This document shows positions 12,181-23,340 of a DNA stretch of 64,000 bases, piece after piece. The stretch comes from Microcebus murinus. Taxonomy: Eukaryota > Chordata > Mammalia > Primates > Cheirogaleidae. A model generated the notes under the pieces. It was given only the letters and a program-made list of their open reading frames with translations, was not told where the DNA came from and made no database searches. The stretch spans positions 64,068,501 through 64,132,500 of the forward strand of contig NC_134117.1 in assembly GCF_040939455.1 (NCBI RefSeq), in the 5' to 3' direction. The position numbers were made by a program, and so were the translations under genes. Each line of letters opens with the position of its first letter. The stretch's first letter is position 1.

Positions 12181-12207
12181 ACGTATACACACACACACAC
12201 ACACACA
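12110..12207 (+). repeat. Compound microsatellite (CT)n-(CG)n-(CT)n-(CA)n
   Basis: CT runs are followed by a CGCGCGCGC core (12134-12142), more CT, then (CA)n interrupted once by 'cgtata'. A pure CG run is rare in mammalian DNA because methylated CpG decays. CG next to CA is the classic Z-DNA-forming combination. Confidence 0.95.
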
Positions 12208-13531
12208 GGTCTGTGCATACAGAGGAGAATTTCCCAAGTGTCTGATCCTTGACTAACCATTTACATTTAAAAGCATGAAAAAAGCAAATTGAAAACCCTA
12301 GATGTAGGGTTAATTGGGTATTGAGTGACACCAGCAGTGACAAGTCCTTTTTCTTTGGCCGGTCAGCTTCTACAACAATGTCTTCCAATCTTCTGCCTTG
12401 ACTGGCAGCCTTCTAGAAGCTAAAAGAAAAGTGTTCTTTGGTGGTGGAGACGTAGGAATCTAACACTCCGTATACGAACTTCATGCCTCCTGTATTTTCA
12501 GGAGGTACATGATTTCAGGTACCTCCCCACCTTCAGAGGTACATGATTCTTTCAACCCCTCATGCTGTCCTTCCTAACTTCCAATCCGCTATTGATAGCT
12601 CTGCTTGTTTGCATTTATTACTGAGGACTGATACCTTTTCTTTTCTTGAGGGCTGATGCCTTTTCATTTCTTTTGTTGCCTTTTTTTTTTCTGTTAAGTG
12701 AGATGTTGAGTGGTTAGAGATAATTTCCAAAAAAAAAGCTAAAACCATGACTCTCAGCATGTTAAAGATATTATTTAAATTGTTGATGAGGAAACTAGTG
12801 AGACCTTACAATCAGTTTGAAAAAAAAAAAATTCAAGGAACAGATACACATTTATAGTAAGGAATGTTGAAATGAATGTGCAAGTAGAGATAAAATTGGT
12901 TCCTTCCACAGTGGGGAGAAAAATCAGCTCAACCTCTACCAATCAGGACAGAATGTGTATGTCTATGGGTGGGAATTATTTTTGCATTGCTATTAGTTAT
13001 CTGCAATGTACAGAGTTGTCAAATAACTCCTTCAGCATCACGATCATCAGATATTGCAGAAGAGTATGCAAAGACAATGCACAGTTTTCCATCGAAACAC
13101 TTTTTTTTTCTTACATGGCCAAAGCAGGCATGACATCATGGGTTCAACCATCTAAGTTTAAGTGGACTTATCCCTATCTCTTCTTTTTTTGTAGGTGGAT
13201 TTTATTAGATGAAATAAAGCCTGGATATTTTCCTAGCAATCCAAAGTAATTAATAGTATGCTTTAAACTTCTGCGAGAATCTGTTGATGTTATAACAAAA
13301 ATTGCCTGCCTTTTCCATTTGGATGCTGTGTGTTTTCATATTTTTTTCTTCTTATCATTTTAATGAGTCAGAAGTATCATAATGGAAAATTGTTAATGTA
13401 GAAGTATCTGATAATAGGTATTCTTGGAAATATCTCATCTATATATTTTTTTTTTACCAATATGTACACAAGAATTGAAAAGCACCCAAGGTCTGTTCCA
13501 TCCAGAAAAATAGTTTCTCTTCCAGAACCTT
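12208..13531. other. Unassigned non-coding DNA
   Basis: No gene. There are small local duplications: 'gaggtacatgatt' occurs twice (12503 and 12536 areas), and a ~24-bp pyrimidine-rich unit is repeated at 12628-12675. An A-run lies at 12820-12831. The 125-codon frame at 12872-13249 has no recognisable domain. Confidence 0.45.
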
Positions 13532-13596
13532 CTATAAGGTCCTGGACATAATATAATAATATTATATGTCAGACCTCCTATAAGGTCTGACATAAT
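13532..13596. repeat. Small direct and inverted repeat cluster
   Basis: 'ctataaggtc..gacataat' at 13532-13552 is repeated as 'ctataaggtctgacataat' at 13578-13596. Between them, 13561-13575 carries the inverted form 'attatatgtcagacc'. The middle unit can pair with either outer unit to form a hairpin. Confidence 0.75.
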
Positions 13597-14852
13597 TTGA
13601 TTTGTGAACCAGATCAAAATACCAGAGCAAATGCATCAGTGGATTTCTAATTCTTAGGGTATCTGGTGAAGGTCACTGTCCTGGTCTAATCAGAATCATT
13701 ATTTGCTTTAGAAGTCCCCACTTTTATGGTCCTCTCACCCGTGACCAGTTTCTACAGCCCAAGCTACTCTCAGTGTTCCAGTTCCTTCTCCATATTATAT
13801 CTCCATGATTGTGTTAAAGTTATTCTTCAGTGTGTTAACTCTTTCTGCCTCAACCATCATCAGGTGAACAAATATATTTCTATGGCTTATGCTATTCCTG
13901 TTTCTAACTGTCAGTCCACAAATTCATGGCAAAACAAGACCTGTAGGACATGAAAATATAAACCTTTTTTGAATGCTGATGCTTTTCGCAAGTCATCTTC
14001 TGTGTTTTCCACTAAGTCTGCAGTAAGATATCTGTAGCCCTTCATGATTATAGGTGAGAAACAAACAAATAAACAAACAAATAAGACTTTTATTTTTAAG
14101 ACTTGCCTTGATGTCTCTTCCATTTTTCCAAATCCCTTTCTTCTATGATATTTTTTCCTGTCTCATGGAGCAACTTCTCTTCTCCCAGATGTAGCACCTG
14201 GAGATAAAAGTTGTCATCTTGCAACAAAATGTAGTTTAAACATATTTTAATGGCAGTCACATAATTTCTATAAAATCAAAGATTAAGGTCAGCGATGGGG
14301 TTGGAACAAGGCAGGGAGAATATTGAAACTGTGTCCATATAACAGTTTACATAGAATTAAGAAAATAGCAATTGTCCATAATTGGGAATGAGAAGGAACC
14401 AGCAGATATTGGGGACCTGGACATGTGCTCCTCCTGTTGCCTCCTACCCCAGCTACTCTTGGCCTTGCAAATGACTCTACTATGCCCTTTGGGAACAGCT
14501 CAAAGAAAGCAGTGGCTCTAGGGTTTTATGGAGGCAGGTAGATGAAGAATCATCAACAATGGGAGTACCGAAGAAAGAGGAGGATGGGACTTACTTATTT
14601 CGGAATACTTGGGAGCAGAGTGGTCATTTGCACTCAGCTATTTCTCACTTCTTAGAACACAAAAGGATGAGGTGATTTCTCAACCTTTTACTATGTTTCC
14701 AATCCTAGAAATATAAGGCTTATGTAAAGTTCAATATTGTCTCCCATTAAGTGTGGTTTATATCCATACTCTTGAAGAACATCATAACTTATCCCCCCAT
14801 TTTTCAAGCATATGGCAAATGTGATTTAACTTGCCAATATAGTGAATCATAA
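13597..14852. other. Unassigned non-coding DNA
   Basis: No gene or clear interspersed repeat. 14058-14083 is a short (AAAC/AAAT)n run. Confidence 0.5.
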
Positions 14853-15515
14853 TGTCAAAGATAAACAAAGCTGGATGTTGGCTAAAGGCAATAAAGACAG
14901 ATTTTATTATGTCAATAACAACTATTGCAATAGGAAAGAGAGTCCAGTGTTCATAGAGCTCAACTCTGCCAGGACAAAAAGCAAGAGAGTTGGTAAATTC
15001 TGGGGCTTCCTGGAGGAAAGGCACTGAAGGGTGACAAGGATGTGTGTGTCAGGGGTGTGGTGTGGGGTTGGGCCATCAGGGTTTGCTAATGGGTACTTAT
15101 CTAAGGGAAAACAAAATCCTTGTATCTTTATGTGAGGAGGCAATGGTAGCGTGTAACTTGGAAAAGCCCACCAAAATTAGGCCTTTACCCTCACATAGGG
15201 ACTAGGAAAAAGTGAGCTATCTCCTTCAAAGTTTGCATTTCAAAGAGACAAACTCCTCCTCCCCACCCATACACACAAGTAGTCCTAGAAAATAGTTTCT
15301 GGTGGTAGAAGATTTGCACCTAAAAGGGCAGAAAATGAATTTATAATTGCAAACTTTCTAAAGCATATGTTCTATGAGGGGCTTCAGGGGCCTATTAACC
15401 TCTCACCAGGTTTTGACTGGAAAAAAAAAACACAATAAATTCTCCTGGGGGGCTGGGGTCATCCTAGGGACACAGCCTTAAGCTACTAGAAGCCTTGCTA
15501 AAGTTTGGCTGAGTC
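14853..15515 (-). mobile_element. Probable ERVL-class solo LTR
   Basis: Read on the minus strand, the segment has a U3-like body ('agcaaaccctgatggcccaa'), then 'aggaagccccagaatttacc', 'cctattgcaatagttgttat', an AATAAA signal (plus-strand TTTATT at 14902-14907) and a pyrimidine-rich end 'ctgtctttattgcctttagc'. This arrangement fits an LTR, and the wording resembles LTR16/LTR33-type ERVL LTRs. The right boundary and subfamily are uncertain. An inverted 12-mer (about 15503 and 15690) lies just outside. Confidence 0.5.
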
Positions 15516-17091
15516 TCCTAATGAAAGAGTTTGAGTGAACTGGTTATTGCCAAGAGTTCTTTGTAGTTCTCAATAGAAACAGTTGCTTTAAATAACCCAC
15601 AGGTGATTTCATTGCTGTAATGGTGAACATTTGCGGTAAAAGAATATTTTTCTAGCAGATTACAACCCTGTAAGGATGCTCTCAAAGGCTCAGCCAAATC
15701 CAAGAATTCCCAGGAAATTAACCCTGTTCAGTCAATTGAGCCAGATAAACACAGGGCCAGGTGGCACCCTGAGATTATTTGGAGTTCAATGAAAACAAAA
15801 AACAAACAAAGCAGTGTGACCTGGTTCTCAAAATGTTAAGCTTCCCTAACTTAATGTGCATGTGTGCATGTGTGTGTGTGTGTATGTTATGTGTATGTTT
15901 TTCTTTACAAGCTGTGCGGTACACTTCCCACCCTTAGTATTTTGTCATTGTTATAACAGCCTTTATTTAGGAGTATGCCTTGGTTGCTATTCATTAACCA
16001 GGATACTGGCCCTGGGCTTTGCTTGCAAGCTGCCAACTCCTCCCAAAGAGCTATTAATTCTCTAAAAATGTTTTGGTACTTAATATGCTACCTCTTAATT
16101 TATAGCATCTCATTAAGAAAAAAAAACAAAGACAAACTAACAAACACCTAATGTTATTTGACCTCTACTGCATCAGCAAAGGGACACATCTCTGGCTCAA
16201 CAGTTAATAAAAAGAGAGTCACAAGAGTGATTGCAAATTTTGGTGAGAAAGTGATTCATAGTTGGGTAAATCTCCAACGATTGTGATTTTTGAGTATCAT
16301 AGACACTATAAATAAGTTTCAGAAGGTCATTGCCAATTGCTGGACCATGCATCTACATGAGTTTATTTAAGTGGTCAATTGGTTAAGTCATTTTCAGAGT
16401 CTGAGGCAGATTTTTCCTTGTGGTAATCCAGAACTTCCTTGTAATCACAACATTGTTTATATTTTAACAGACATTGTAAAAACAAACAAAAAACCCCCTA
16501 AAGATTCAGTAATTTAGCTTTTATAAAAGGAGCAGATGCTAGGACCCCACCTACAGAGATCTGGCAGAGCGAGCCTGTCCAGACAGAGCCTGGATTTATA
16601 CATTTCATCGAGTGATGCTGATACATTTCGAGCCCACACATTGGGAAAAACTGCCGTCAGACACTTCACACATTTAAACAGAAAAGCTTTAATTCAAGTT
16701 TGCATACAAAAATCTATGACCGATGGAAGGATATAATTAGGCTGGTAGGTGAGCAAGGCAGAAAGCAACAGGAGGCCATGGTGATGAGGAGGAAAAAGAG
16801 TAAGGAAATTAGGCCAACGGTTCCCAGTTCCCTTATTTCATTTTCTTATTTAGTTTAGATTGAGTTAGAAGAAGACAACATGGACTAAGCATGCAGTGAG
16901 GTGGTAGGAGTTGAGAAGAGGGAGACGACTTCAGGGTGTGTAGTCTAGACGAGAAGGTGGGCTTAGAAACAGTGGAATGTGTGTGTGGAAAGGACTTTAG
17001 AGATCTCCACATAAAAAAGAGGTCTCCATATTTTATAGGAAGGGGAAAAGGAAAAATATGTCAAAATAAAGAGAAATAATGGGGACTATGC
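15516..17091. other. Unassigned non-coding DNA with (GT)-rich run
   Basis: No gene. 15857-15899 is an imperfect GTGCAT/GTGT run. 16100-16480 is free of recognised repeats. 16740-17080 is purine-rich. Confidence 0.45.

Positions 17092-17118
<27 letters not shown>
17092..17118 (+). repeat. (TA)n microsatellite
   Basis: About 13 uninterrupted TA units followed by TTTATTTA. Confidence 0.9.
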
Positions 17119-17122
<4 letters not shown>

Positions 17123-17189
17123 TTACATAAGTATATAAGTTTATGAACATTTCATATGTGTAAGGACATTTTTTTTCACGTGGAGCCCT

Positions 17190-17966
17190 GTGGTGCTTAT
17201 AAAATATTTCCAGAAATTCCTAGATATTTCTCCCTTCAAGAAATGGAGATTAGTCCCTCTTCTCCTGAGTGTGGGCTTGATGTAGTGACTACCTTCTAAC
17301 AAAGACACTATTGTGGAAGTGAAGGAGGGTGACTTCCAAAGACTAGATCATAAACGACATCACAACTTCTTCTCTGCTATCTCTCGGCTCCTTCGTTTTG
17401 AGGAAAGCTGGCTGCCATGTCATAAGGAAGCTCAACAGTCCTACGGAGAAGCCCATGTAGCAAGGACCTGAGGCCTCCTTGTCAACAGCCAGCAAGGAGC
17501 TTAGGCCTTCAGCCAACAGTTCGTGAGTGAGCCGTTGTGAAGGCAGTGCCTTTGGTCCATGGTTTTCGACTGGAGGTCATTTTGTCCCCTAGGAACTTGT
17601 CAATGTCTAGAAACATTTTTGATGGTCACAAATGGGCAGTGGGGGTACACCTGGCATCTAGTAGAGGTAGATGCTGCCAAAAATCCTATAATACACAAGA
17701 AAGACTCTCAACAAAAAAAGGATTGTTCAGCCCCAAATATCAATAGTTCCAAGGTTGAGAAACCTGTTGTGGTCCCAGTCAAGCCTTCAGACTGCATCCT
17801 GATTGACATTTGGACTCCAATGTCGTAAGAGACTCTGAGCCAGACCACTCAGCTAAGCTGCTCCTGGATTTCTGACCCCTCCAAAAGCATGTGAGATAAT
17901 AAATATGTGTTGTCTTACAATGCTTACTTTTGGGATATTTATGCAGCAATAGACTATACAGTCCCC
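17190..17966 (+). mobile_element. MaLR-like LTR, interrupted by MER20
   Basis: Left part landmarks: 'cctgagtgtgggcttgatgt', 'aagctggctgccatgtcata', 'gaagcccatgtagcaaggac', 'caacagccagcaaggagctt'. After the MER20 it resumes with 'ccagtcaagccttcagactg', 'actctgagccagaccactca', 'atgtgagataataaatatgt' and 'gcagcaatagactat'. This continuous order is that of a common eutherian LTR-like repeat. I place it with ERVL-MaLR, but the exact family is uncertain. It contains an AATAAA-like signal near its 3' end. Confidence 0.65.
17550..17774 (+). mobile_element. MER20 hAT-Charlie DNA transposon
   Basis: The core 17558-17766 matches MER20 throughout ('gtcattttgtcccctaggaa', 'tgtctagaaacatttttgat', 'tacacctggcatctagtaga', 'ccccaaatatcaatagttcc', 'aaggttgagaaacctg'). 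It is near full length (209 bp) with both ends. It is flanked by 8-bp duplications, ctttggtc and ttgtggtc (two mismatches), the size expected for hAT elements. It sits inside the MaLR-like LTR and is therefore the younger of the two. It is non-autonomous and encodes nothing. Confidence 0.9.
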
Positions 17967-19739
17967 AAAATGTTTCTCTAGGCAAGAGTAGATATTTTAA
18001 GGAACTGCATGAGGCGAGGCATGGTAAGGGTATTTGCAGGACACTAAAGTGACAGGAAGAACATGAATAAATATTTCTACAAAATAGCAGATTTGGCAGT
18101 AACGTCTAGTTTATTATCACATCTCACGAGACTTACCAAAAGCTCAATTAGTGATAATTATAACAAGTGGATTTTTAGAGCTGAAATGTATATGATTAAT
18201 AGCTCTTGGCAGAAAGGCACTGGTAAGTGTCCCGATTTCCAGGAAGAGATAAGGGGGCTTATGGTGGCTGCAAAGTATTATGGAATCAGTAAGTAAAGAG
18301 AAACAGTGATCGCGTATTCTCAATTTGAGCAATGAAGTGAGTTGGTGCTAAATGGAGAAGCCAGCAGGATGAAGAAATATACTTCTGGTAGGGGAAGTGA
18401 AAAGGTAACAGTGAACTGTGTCATAACTGCGAGAGCCCCACCACGTTTGGATAAATAGAATCTCTTTGAGCCACACCACACAATCACAAAAATAAAGGAC
18501 TGGAAGCTTCTCCGTTTAGAAATGCAACACATGCACCCTTTTTGTGCGGCACGGGAGTGCAATGCCAGAGACTAGGTGCTACTGTGGAATTGTTTCCTTT
18601 CAAAGAGACGGTGGCGGCCAAAATTTGCAGCTGGAAAGCAAGCTGCACAGAGAAGTTAGACAAGAGGACTACATTGTTTGTGCAGTTTTGGGGGCTTGTG
18701 AAATGAAACTAAAAATACCACTCTTTTTCCTGGGGTTTCATGGGATGTGATTTTAGGTGAGTACGTCATGGTGATAGGCCGGACGTGATTCCTTTCCCTC
18801 TTAGAGGAAGGTTGAAGAAGCTATGTTGAATGAGAGGATTTCAAATGCATTTTATTATTACTCAAGAATTTTATCTCTCATTGCAGGCTTTTTGGCAGGT
18901 AGTTAAGATTCCATGCAAATCATTTTAAAATAAAGAGGGTTTGTGTGCTCACTGACTGTGTAGTGTGCAGTCTTCTGAATATAGGCTGGTGTCATTTTCC
19001 AATAAACTGGGTAAGAATATAGTGCTGACTGAACCTTGGGTTAAAAATAATTCAGAAATAGCAGTTGTTCCATCCCTATAGCACATATTATACAATGTGT
19101 AATATTTTTAAAAAACTACTCCAGACAAATAGATATGTTCAAGATAAAAAAAAGGTTTTATTATATAGTAATCTTAAATGTCTTTCAAATGTATACAAAG
19201 CACAAATAATTAATAAGTGATTAATGTTAAACATGCCTATTAGAATAGTGTTAAACGTGCCTATCAGAAATTCCCATCATTAATTAATTCCTTATGTTAA
19301 TTGGTTTCCTTTATTGTATAACTTTTTTCTTTTGCAATTGAGGTAAATAAAATATGGTTATTTTCCCAAGAGTTTTAAAATGTAGTAGACAGCCTGGGAA
19401 ATTTACATAGTAGTGTAATAAATGGTATGCTAAAGATAAACATTATGGGAAATAATTTCTGTACATGGAAAAGCAATCTTTTTGGGTGGCCTAATCTTCA
19501 GGTAACCTAAAAGTTTGCCTATTGATGATTAAAAAATACTTACATGCATCTCCAACCAAAAATATGTTATTCGTACAATTTCTGAAGTGTTCAGAATGTA
19601 CAAATAATTATAAGTTGACTCTGAAAGTAAGTTATTGTCTAAATGGGTAGCATAGAGTTTATTTTACTGGGAAAGCCTTATTTGCCTTAACTATTATCTA
19701 AAAAATATTAAATAAAATAGTTTTTTACATTTAGAACTA
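17967..19739. other. Unassigned non-coding DNA
   Basis: About 1.8 kb with no recognised gene or repeat. The short frames at 18063-18750 show no family signature. Confidence 0.5.
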
Positions 19740-20770
19740 TATACTGCCTTATTTCTTATATACCAGAAAAATTCCAAATGGATCAAGGATTTAAGTATTA
19801 CATAATAATGCAATGAAAGTATATGAAGACAAAATAGGATCATTTGTATGCTTTCTTACCAAAAAAGAAATTTCTAAGGGAAAAAGGCAGAAAAAGAATT
19901 GGTACATTAAAGAAATCTCCTACAGTAAAAAAAAAAATAGCATTAAAAATTAAAAGGAAAACTGGCAACCTGGGGTATACATCTTTGCAACAAATAAGTA
20001 TTAGTTTTCACCATTCATAAAAATATACTTGAAATCAAAAATCAAAGGAGCAACTAACAACCCAATGGGATTTTGAAAAAGTGCAGAGTGCATGTAAAAT
20101 TGCAAATATATATAACAAATGAACATTTTTTCAGATGTGGAACATTAGAACAATTAGACATGAATTTTCCTTTATCCACTTGACAGAGGTTATTCACTGG
20201 TTTGTAAGGATATGGAGACATAGGCACTCTCATCTACTGTGGGGAGGGAGGGAGTAAGATTTCTTTAAGAGGAAGTTGGTAAAAACCATGAAAACTTGGC
20301 CTACCAATTTTACTGCTATTAATAGTAATTTATCCTACATATCTTTTCACGTGTGCTGATAGCAATAATAGTTATTACAACATTCTTTGAAAAGCATGAT
20401 ATAAATCTATATGTACTGATTTGGTATTATATCTAAGATATATGGATATATAATATGATTAAACACACATATAAAGAAAATAACAGGATACCTTCATAAA
20501 ATGTTCTCATCTGTGTTAAAAAAGACATATATGCACATTATATTAATTTAAACTCTATGAAATTACTGATATTTTTTAACCTAATGGCAACTTCATAGAG
20601 TTCGACCTAATATCTAAAAGTCATTTCTTAGAGGATATTCAGGAAACTGTTAATGCTATTTGTATCTGGGGAGAGAAAGAGTCTAATGCAGAAAGTAAGT
20701 ATAATTTTTAGCTTTTAAACAAGTTCATGTATTATTTTCAGTTGAAAAGGTGATTACATTTTTAGAAAAT
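19740..20770 (+). mobile_element. Old L1M, ORF2 end and 3' UTR with deletions
   Basis: Landmarks in L1 order: 'aattccaaatggatcaagga', 'aaatacaa'-poor gap, 'aacaacccaatgggattttg', 'aggatatggagacataggca', 'atctactgtggggagg', 'tttatcctacatatctttt', 'atctatatgtactgatttgg', and the 3' UTR piece 'aggatattcaggaaactgtt'. This is the C-terminal part of the reverse-transcriptase ORF of an old LINE-1 (L1MC/L1ME type). It is broken by stops and internal deletions and is non-functional. Confidence 0.85.
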
Positions 20771-21479
20771 TAAAGAAATAGATAACTACATTATCAATAG
20801 ACAAAAATATTGAAAAATACATAGAAAAATCTTTACATAATCCTCATCCCCTAAATACAAGAACTTTAGTGATTTCTTACTTTTTTCCCCTTTCTCATAG
20901 TAACCCACATACTGAGTGCCTCAGAGCAAGTTGCCATATAGTTGCACCTAAAACAACACCAAAATAGAGAAGCATGAAAGAATTAAAGCTCCACTTTAGC
21001 TTTTCCTTAAATTTTATTTATTTATTTGTTTGTTTTCCATATCCCAAGTCATCAACCAATACTTTACGTTTTCTTGAATGTCCTGAGAAATTGAAGAAAT
21101 CACAGTAATACTTTATAAATTCATTTTCTCTACATCTCTTCTCCAAAAGAACTACTCCTCTTCTAACCTCTTCTCCAGTCCTTGGTTCTCTGGTACCCAT
21201 ATCCCAGTTTTCATCATGATTCTCTTTTTCTTCTATCAACTTGTTTGGGCCATTGCCCAGGTCTAGGTACTTGTTCAGGAAGGGTCTACAAGCTGATGGT
21301 AAGGTAAAGGTGCTCCTGCCTCAGCGTTCATGAAGGAGTAAGAGTATATAAATCATTAAGACACTCCACCTTTTTAATCTGCCACCTTATGCATTACATG
21401 TCTATGTTATAAGAGTCCCCACAAAAGAGGGGGCAAAAGATAACGTCTTTACAACTTAAGCCATTTTATAATGTAAAGT
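20771..21479. other. Unassigned non-coding DNA
   Basis: The AT-rich left half may be the end of the preceding L1. Nothing else is recognised. Confidence 0.4.
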
Positions 21480-21815
21480 CTCAAGATCTGCCTCACCCTT
21501 GCTCCTGCAACCTCTGGCCTACCCTCTCTTGTTCTCTTTCCCTCACTACACTGGCCTCAGCTCTCATCCCACTTCCCCACACACCTGCATGCCCCAATTC
21601 CTACCACCTCACCTTATTCAGGTTCTGGTTCAGATGCCACCTTCTCAATAAGACTTACTGTGACCTACCTGGAAAAACTTTCAGTGCCTACCTTGAACTT
21701 CTTAAACTCTGTTCTCTCTCTGGATCCTTCATTTTTACACAGCGCTTATCACATTCTACATGATATAGAATTTATTTATTTTGTGTATATTATTTGTCAA
21801 ATAATATTGACATCT
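21480..21815 (+). mobile_element. L2 LINE 3' UTR
   Basis: The C/T-rich run contains 'ctcactacactggcctcagc', 'ggttcagatgccaccttctc', 'aataagacttactgtgacct' and 'acagcgcttatcacattcta' in the order of the L2 3' UTR. It is diverged, with no open frame. Confidence 0.65.
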
Positions 21816-21839
21816 AAAAAAGAAAAACAAAGAGAAAAG

Positions 21840-22336
21840 AAGTAAAAAGAAAATCGGCTACTTTTAAGAACAATGATTTAAATAAAATTTTTAATTACTA
21901 AAAGAAATGAAGGATATAAAAGTACTGCGTATTCTATAGGCACGAAAAAGACAACAGGAAATATTATAAAAAATTATATGCCAATGAATTTGACAACTTA
22001 CATGAAATACATAAATACCTTGAAAAAAATAGATAATATAAATACCTCAATATCTAGAAAAGAAATTAAATATGTATTTAAATACCTTTCATAAAAAATT
22101 CCAAGCTTACTGAGCAAGAGCGAGACCCCGTCTCTACTATAAATAGAAAGAAATTAATTGGCCAACTGATATGTATATAAAAAATTAGCCGGGCATGGTG
22201 GCGCATGCCTGTAGTCCCAGCTACTCGGGAGGCCGAGGCAGTAGGATCGCTCGAGCCCAGGAGTTTGAGGTTGCTGTGAGCTAGGCTGACGCCACGGCAC
22301 TCACTCTAGCCTGGACAACAAAGTGAGACTCTGTCT

Positions 22337-22378
<42 letters not shown>

Positions 22379-23340
22379 CCAAGCTTAGATGGTTCACTGT
22401 TGAATTCTGTTGAACATTTAAGAAAAAATAATAATAAAATAAACTGACTCTATACAAACTCTTCTAGAATAAAGGAAGAGAATATTTTCTAACATATTCT
22501 ATGGGGCCAAAATTACTCTGATACCAAAACCAGATAAAGACTTTACAAGAAAAGCAAACCATGAACCAATATTTCCCATAAATATAGATATAATTTTTAA
22601 AAATTTTTAGAAGACTGAATCCAGCAACACTTTCTATAAAAAATATTTTGCACTATGACCAAATTATGTTTATCTCAAGGATACAGGATTGGTTTAACAT
22701 TTGAAAATTAACCATTATGATTCACTACATTAACTAACTAAAACTGAATTAAATAAGATTAAAAAAATGTAACCATCTCAAAGGATGAAGAAAACTCAAC
22801 AAAATCCAACATTCATTCCTAATTAAAAAAACACTTGACAATATAAGAACAGAAAAGTACTTTCTCATTAAAGGGCATCTATGAAAAATCTTTAGTTAGC
22901 ATATTTTTCCATAAAAGACTGTATGTGTTTTCCCCCCAAAATCAGGATTAAGACAAACTGTTCATTCATAATCACTTCTATTCAGAATTATGACTCTCAA
23001 AATTATTATACAAAATTAAAGAAGCCAGAAGGGGGGAAGAAGTATCTATCCAATGATTCCATTTAGAGAAAACACTGGGAAATGCAAACTAATCTATTAA
23101 TATAATCACGCAAAGCAGATCAGTAGTTGTCTGGGGAAGGGAACCTGTAGAAGAGTGTGGGAAGGGATTACAAAAGAACACTTAGAAAATTTTACATATA
23201 CATAATATCCATTATTTTGATTAAGGTCCATGATTTTGTGGGTATGTACATATACTGAAATTTATCAGTATTTTTTTTTCATTTTAAATATGTGCAGTTT
23301 ATCAATTAAATAACATAAATAAGACCATTAAAATATAAAA
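21840..23340 (+). mobile_element. Old L1M: ORF2 relic plus 3' UTR, split by Alu
   Basis: 21840-22109 and 22388-22985 carry reverse-transcriptase ORF2 sequence of an old LINE-1 ('aattatatgccaatgaattt', 'accaaaaccagataaagact', 'aacaaaatccaacattcatt', 'aagggcatctatgaaaaatc'). From about 22990 the 3' UTR follows ('acactgggaaatgcaaacta', 'aaagcagatcagtagttgtc', 'aaatatgtgcagtttatcaa'). The rest of ORF2 between these parts is deleted. Many stops show that it is dead. Confidence 0.9.
22110..22370 (+). mobile_element. Alu SINE, 5'-truncated, lemur subfamily
   Basis: Starts inside the left monomer ('gagcaagagcgagaccccgt') and has the lemur-type middle ('gaaattaattggccaactga') and right monomer ('gaggttgctgtgagctaggc'). 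It ends in a 39-base A-tail (22338-22376, shared with the duplication). Perfect 17-bp target-site duplications aaaaaattccaagctta lie at 22093-22109 and 22371-22387. The long pure A-tail, intact duplications and retained CpGs indicate a young insertion into the old L1. Truncation removes the left-monomer pol III promoter. Confidence 0.95.

Noticed and set aside
12872..13249. 125-codon plus frame
   Set aside because: Hydrophobic and Cys-containing but without any motif; no promoter or splice context.
15503..15702. Inverted 12-mer pair (gtttggctgag / ctcagccaaat) as a possible DNA transposon
   Set aside because: No target duplication and no family match; the left arm lies at the edge of the ERVL-like LTR. 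Chance is likely.
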